From UKL13-2 sp043793345 (GTDB lineage: Bacteria > Pseudomonadota > Gammaproteobacteria > Burkholderiales > Usitatibacteraceae), in assembly GCA_043793345.1 (NCBI GenBank), contig JAYVXF010000061.1, positions 1-7,878 on the forward strand: DNA of 7,878 nucleotides. The letters are read 5' to 3'. Below the pieces are notes generated by a model that searched no databases, had not been told where the DNA came from, and saw only the letters and a list, made by a program, of their open reading frames with translations. Positions 5,160 to 7,878 of the stretch are shown here, in pieces. The position numbers and the translations under genes were made by a program. Position 1 is the stretch's first letter, and each line of letters starts with the position of its first letter.

Positions 5160-6509
5160 CTATGGCGCTTTGGGCTGCACTGGCGTGATGGCACTCGGTT
5201 CAACCCCCGCATTTGGGTTGTATCCCCTCGGCAGCAACACCCACATGCGGCCCTGCTGTTTCATCCTGCCCGCCTGAACGCCAGCCTCATCGCCAAATCC
5301 CCAATAAAAATCGGCACGCACCGCGCCATTGATCGCCCCGCCCGTATCCTGCGCCACCATTAGCCGATTCAGCGCCTGTTGCGTGCCCGGAAAAGTGGTC
5401 GCCAGAAATACCGGCACCCCCAGCGGCACCACCCGCTGATCCACCGCGATGCTGCGTTCACCGGTTAGTGGTACGCCGAGCGTACCAACCGGGCCGCTTA
5501 AATCACCCGGCAATTCCTTGAAAAAAACATAGCTGGGATTGATGTTCATGAAGGCTTGAATTTTCGCCGGATGCTTCCGCGCCCACTCTTTGATGCCCTG
5601 CATCGAGGCGCGCTCGGCTTTGATTTGGCCGCGACGGATCAGCGCACCTGCGAGCGAGCGAAAAGGATGCCCGTTTTGGTCCACGTAGCCGACGCGCATG
5701 CGGCTGCCATCGGGCAAGACAATTTGTCCGGAGCCCTGAATTGCCATGAAGAACAATTCCACCGCGTCGTCCGTCCACGCAAGCTCCAGACCCTTAAGCG
5801 GCGCGGCGGCAGATTCGATTCCGGCGCGATCAAAATACGGTATCAATTTGTTGCCGACGATACGGCCACGCAGTCGCTTGAATTTGAGATCAGGATAGAC
5901 TTCACTCAGATCGACCGATACCAGATCCTGCGGTTGACCGTATATTGGGTACCTGAATGTCTCGGTGCGCACGCGCGAGCCGCGCAACAACGGCTCGTAA
6001 TAGCCAGTCACCGTGCCCGTTTCAGACTCGTCGGCATTGACGACTTTGAATGGATCGAAGTTGTCGCGAAAATAGCGGCGAATGGTTTCCGGCCGAGCCC
6101 TGGACGATAGCGTCGCGCCGACGGCACACGCAGCGCTCCATTCGGCACGGGTTGCCAACACTGCGCAACCCCGCAAAAAGGCCGCGAGCGCTTCGGTCGG
6201 ATCGTCCGCCTCCCAGTTGATCAACGCATCCCAGGACGCGCGTTCGAGTCGCCCGCGCGCGGGTTCCGCAGGTGCTGCCGCGGCTGGTTCGGAAATCGTG
6301 AGGGCCGGTATCAGCGCGACAGGTGCTGCCGCGACCGGTGCCGTGCAGACTGTGCAGATCTCGCATGTCGCACATTTTGCGACTGGCGGCGGCGGCGGCG
6401 TGCTGGCGCAACTTGCCAGCAGTGCAGTGCCCGCGAAGGCGATTGAAATGCGAGAATGCGAACGGTAGGCGCGAATCAGTTGCAGCTGGGAAATTTGTGT
6501 CAGTGTCAT
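5160..6509 (-). CDS. mltA: Membrane-bound lytic murein transglycosylase A (lipoprotein)
   Basis: This 449-residue outer-membrane lipoprotein is expected to cleave peptidoglycan between MurNAc and GlcNAc with formation of 1,6-anhydroMurNAc. An unusually long basic n-region (to about residue 20) precedes a hydrophobic core and the lipobox LASC, so the mature protein starts at Cys34. A poly-Pro run (38-42), a CxxCxxCxxC cluster (Cys46, 49, 52, 55) and an Ala/Pro linker to about 85 follow; this front part makes it longer than the 365-residue E. coli enzyme. The MltA domain includes TGYYEPLL (168-175) and GSGQIVLPDGSRMRVGYVDQNGHP shared across the family (259-282). The C-terminal 3D domain has QDTGGAI (387-393), and Asp400 in RADFYWG aligns with the catalytic Asp308 of E. 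coli. The ATG at 6509 has no Shine-Dalgarno. It lies downstream of apaG on the same strand. Confidence 0.94.
   Translation of the reverse strand: MTLTQISQLQLIRAYRSHSRISIAFAGTALLASCASTPPPPPVAKCATCEICTVCTAPVAAAPVALIPALTISEPAAAAPAEPARGRLERASWDALINWEADDPTEALAAFLRGCAVLATRAEWSAACAVGATLSSRARPETIRRYFRDNFDPFKVVNADESETGTVTGYYEPLLRGSRVRTETFRYPIYGQPQDLVSVDLSEVYPDLKFKRLRGRIVGNKLIPYFDRAGIESAAAPLKGLELAWTDDAVELFFMAIQGSGQIVLPDGSRMRVGYVDQNGHPFRSLAGALIRRGQIKAERASMQGIKEWARKHPAKIQAFMNINPSYVFFKELPGDLSGPVGTLGVPLTGERSIAVDQRVVPLGVPVFLATTFPGTQQALNRLMVAQDTGGAINGAVRADFYWGFGDEAGVQAGRMKQQGRMWVLLPRGYNPNAGVEPSAITPVQPKAP
6385..6399. repeat. GGC trinucleotide repeat (five units) within mltA
   Basis: Five perfect GGC units on the plus strand encode the poly-proline run (residues 38-42) of MltA just after the lipobox. 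Gain or loss of a unit would only change linker length, since the unit is one codon. Confidence 0.7.
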
Positions 6510-6518
6510 CGTGCCGCG

Positions 6519-6527
6519 AGTATATCA
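6519..6527 (-). promoter_or_regulatory. Possible extended -10 promoter of mltA
   Basis: The minus strand reads TGATATACT at 6527-6519, an extended -10 (TGn followed by TATACT, 5 of 6). No good -35 lies at the usual spacing, which extended -10 promoters can tolerate. The predicted start is near 6512, only about 3 nt before the ATG at 6509, which would make the transcript nearly leaderless. Confidence 0.4.
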
Positions 6528-6588
6528 ATCGCGTCGCGCCGTGCCGGTTGGCAGCATCGTGTTGTGGCGTGAATCAGGTTTGAATATT

Positions 6589-6593
6589 GGAGA
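6589..6593 (+). promoter_or_regulatory. Ribosome binding site of the 45-codon membrane protein gene
   Basis: GGAGA begins at 6589, and the core GGAG leaves 6 nt before the ATG at 6599. This is the strongest Shine-Dalgarno in the window and the main reason for accepting such a short gene. No convincing promoter was found upstream: TTGGCA at 6548-6553 resembles a -35 but has no -10 at the right distance. Confidence 0.65.
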
Positions 6594-6598
6594 AGCAA

Positions 6599-6736
6599 AT
6601 GGCGTGGGTATTCGCTCAGGTATTTTTAGCCTTCGCGCTGGCGGTGTTTATCGTCTGGTGGACGTTTCCGAAAAACAAAAAACCGAAACCTCCCGAGACT
6701 CAGGATCAACGGTCGCGCGAAAAAGACCAGCCTTAG
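6599..6736 (+). CDS. Small single-pass membrane protein, 45 residues, unknown function
   Basis: I do not recognise a family. The 45 residues divide into a hydrophobic segment (about 4-22, WVFAQVFLAFALAVFIVWW) and a hydrophilic, Lys- and Pro-rich tail starting PKNKKPKPPE. By the positive-inside rule the tail would be cytoplasmic and the N terminus periplasmic. There is no Cys and no signal-peptidase motif. A good Shine-Dalgarno precedes the ATG by 6 nt, and the protein has the clean hydrophobic-then-charged pattern of known bacterial small membrane proteins. It sits on the opposite strand between apaG and mltA, so an apaG-mltA transcript would be antisense to it. Its stop is 11 nt from the apaG stop. 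A partner or role cannot be read from context. Confidence 0.65.
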   Translation: MAWVFAQVFLAFALAVFIVWWTFPKNKKPKPPETQDQRSREKDQP

Positions 6737-6747
6737 CCGGAGACCGC

Positions 6748-7131
6748 CTAATGCAGCACGCGCGGCACCGACAACGTGAACTCCGGAATCACCGCGTCAA
6801 ATTTGGTACCGTCGTCTGCCACCATCTGGTAAGTGCCACGCATGGTGCCAACCATGGTGCTGAGTGATGAGCCGGATGTGTACTCATACGACGCGCCAGG
6901 CTTGATCGTCGGCTGTTCTCCCACCACGCCCATGCCGCGCACTTCCTGCACCTGATTGTCCGAGTCGGTGATGATCCAGTGTCGGCTAACGACTTTGGCC
7001 GATACTTGCCCGGTGTTGAAAATACGAATCGCATAGGCGAAAACATACTGATCGTTCTCTTCATCCGAATGCTCGGGAAGAAAAAACGCCTGTGCCGTCA
7101 CATCGATTGCGTATTTTTTTGCTTCGGTCAT
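6748..7131 (-). CDS. apaG: ApaG domain protein (Co2+/Mg2+ efflux-associated CorD family)
   Basis: This 127-residue cytoplasmic protein consists of a single ApaG domain of fibronectin III-like beta-sandwich fold; E. coli ApaG is 125 residues. Seen: the N-terminal strand YAIDVTAQAFFLPEHSD; VFAYAIRIFNTG (29-40); the glycine-rich family motif GMGVVGEQPTIKPGASYEYTSG (about 66-87), with GVVGEQP and YTSG as the hallmarks; and GTMRGTYQMV near the C terminus. The biochemical role is uncertain; mutants in Salmonella (corD) are affected in Co2+ resistance and Mg2+ efflux. In gammaproteobacteria it usually lies with apaH and rsmA. Here it lies between mltA and a divergent rpe, an arrangement I recall from Betaproteobacteria. 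No strong Shine-Dalgarno precedes the ATG. Confidence 0.95.
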   Translation of the reverse strand: MTEAKKYAIDVTAQAFFLPEHSDEENDQYVFAYAIRIFNTGQVSAKVVSRHWIITDSDNQVQEVRGMGVVGEQPTIKPGASYEYTSGSSLSTMVGTMRGTYQMVADDGTKFDAVIPEFTLSVPRVLH

Positions 7132-7190
7132 GCACTCATGCTAACACGCTAAAATACGTCCATTATTGAAAGCGTATTGATGAGGTATTG
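7132..7190. promoter_or_regulatory. Divergent apaG/rpe intergenic region
   Basis: These 59 nt must hold both start regions. TAAAAT at 7150-7155 (plus) and TATTTT at 7156-7151 (minus) share one AT-rich patch and could be back-to-back -10 boxes. Neither has a good -35, so promoters are only suggested. The rpe ribosome binding site is GAGG at 7182-7185, 5 nt before the ATG. Confidence 0.35.
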
Positions 7191-7194
7191 ATGA
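7174..7194 (+). repeat. Tandem 11-bp repeat at the rpe start
   Basis: GTATTGATGA occurs at 7174-7183 and again at 7185-7194, separated by one G. The first copy contributes the GAGG ribosome binding site, and the second contains the true rpe ATG. The ATG in the first copy (7180) opens a three-codon frame (ATG AGG TAT TGA) whose stop overlaps the rpe start codon (TGATG). Confidence 0.7.
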
Positions 7195-7878
7195 CTTACC
7201 GCCTTGCACCCTCGATTCTTTCTGCCGATTTCGCACGACTGGGCGAAGAGGTGCGCGCCGTTATTGCCGCCGGTGCCGACCTAATTCATTTCGACGTGAT
7301 GGACAATCATTTCGTGCCCAATCTCACCATCGGGCCGATGGTCTGCGAGGCGGTGCGGCCGCACGCGAAACGCGCCGATGGCAGCAAGATTCCAATCGAC
7401 GTGCATCTGATGGTCAAACCTGTGGATCGGATCGTGCCGGACTTCGCCAAAGCCGGTGCCGACATCATCAGTTTTCATCCCGAGGCCTCAGACCACATTG
7501 ATCGCACATTGGGATTGATTCGCGAACATGGATGCAAGGCCGGATTGGTGTTCAACCCGGCGACATCGTTGAGCCATCTCGACTACGTGATGGACAAGGT
7601 GGACTTGATTCTCATCATGTCGGTCAACCCGGGATTCGGCGGGCAAAAATTCATCGCCTCGGCGTTGGCCAAGTTGACGGAGGCGAAGAAACGTATTGCA
7701 GCGGAGGTTGCCCGGTCGGGGCGCGATATCTGGCTGGAAGTCGATGGCGGCGTGAAAACAGACAATATTGCCGAGATCGCGAGAGCAGGAGCGGACACCT
7801 TCGTTGCCGGCTCGGCGATTTTTGGGCACACGGATTATCTGGCAACGATCAATGCGATGCGTCGCGAACTGGCAAAAG
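7191..7878 (+). CDS. rpe: Ribulose-phosphate 3-epimerase (3' end beyond the window)
   Basis: This cytoplasmic TIM-barrel enzyme interconverts D-ribulose 5-phosphate and D-xylulose 5-phosphate in the pentose phosphate pathway. The 229 codons visible begin MTYRLAPSILSADFARLG and run in frame to the last base, so only a few C-terminal residues can be missing (E. coli Rpe is 225). Catalytic and metal residues are in place: Ser8, His33 and Asp35 (HFDVMDNHFVPN), His72 (IDVHLMV) and Asp185 (LEVDGGV). The phosphate-binding NPGFGGQKF (146-154) and VAGSAIF (205-211) are intact. About five residues are inserted after VRPHA relative to E. coli. The start is fixed by GAGG 5 nt upstream. A following gph and trp gene cluster is common in relatives, but here it would lie outside the window. 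Confidence 0.96.
   Translation, partial: MTYRLAPSILSADFARLGEEVRAVIAAGADLIHFDVMDNHFVPNLTIGPMVCEAVRPHAKRADGSKIPIDVHLMVKPVDRIVPDFAKAGADIISFHPEASDHIDRTLGLIREHGCKAGLVFNPATSLSHLDYVMDKVDLILIMSVNPGFGGQKFIASALAKLTEAKKRIAAEVARSGRDIWLEVDGGVKTDNIAEIARAGADTFVAGSAIFGHTDYLATINAMRRELAK

Noticed and set aside
5556..6110. 184-codon plus-strand frame within mltA
   Set aside because: Antisense shadow of a conserved MltA domain; no recognisable domain.
6542..6553. TGCC...GGCA inverted repeat upstream of mltA as an operator
   Set aside because: The arms are only 4 bp and do not extend, which is expected by chance.
6511..6867. 118-codon plus-strand frame between mltA and apaG
   Set aside because: It overlaps the 45-codon gene in another frame and runs into apaG antisense; it has no Shine-Dalgarno, while the 45-codon gene has a strong one.
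1..7878. CRISPR array, tRNA, rRNA, insertion sequence or prophage genes
   Set aside because: No spaced direct repeats, no cloverleaf or rRNA motifs, and no transposase or integrase motifs seen in any frame.

Overview
The window looks like chromosomal DNA of a Betaproteobacterium. The evidence is the family resemblance of the proteins, moderately GC-rich codon use, and the mltA / apaG / divergent rpe neighbourhood. From memory this neighbourhood is common in Betaproteobacteria (for example Burkholderia), but I could not run a search. No rRNA, tRNA, insertion sequence or CRISPR array is visible.

Layout. At the left edge, on the minus strand, is a small two-gene unit: a DUF4258-family protein (start near 372) whose stop codon overlaps the start of another gene that leaves the window after nine codons. 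Its promoter has a perfect TTGACA -35 box, a 17-nt spacer and a -10 box inside a perfect 15-bp palindrome. The start codon sits almost exactly at the predicted transcription start. This looks like an autoregulated, leaderless module, possibly toxin-antitoxin, which is an inference. A non-coding stretch (390-669) follows. It holds an imperfect palindromic element and a C-rich leader with no G for 42 nt.

The plus-strand block 670-5145 holds pepP, ubiH, a second UbiH/UbiI/UbiF-family FAD hydroxylase, and dsbC. pepP-ubiH-(ubiI-like) is the same order as in E. coli and is tightly packed (10-nt gap, then an ATGA overlap), so it is probably one transcript. The two flavoproteins should hydroxylate the ubiquinone ring. 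dsbC is a periplasmic disulfide isomerase with a GTG start and its own good ribosome binding site. It may be co-transcribed after an 81-nt gap.

The minus-strand genes mltA (outer-membrane lytic transglycosylase lipoprotein, convergent with dsbC) and apaG lie to the right. Between them, on the opposite strand, is a 45-codon gene with a good ribosome binding site that encodes a single-pass membrane protein. rpe (ribulose-phosphate 3-epimerase) is divergent from apaG and runs off the right edge.

Most of the window is ordinary housekeeping sequence. The points worth a second look are the left-edge module with its operator and leaderless start, the small membrane protein gene lying antisense between apaG and mltA, a CxxCxxCxxC cluster just after the lipobox of MltA, the G-free leader of pepP, and an 11-bp tandem repeat that supplies the ribosome binding site of rpe.
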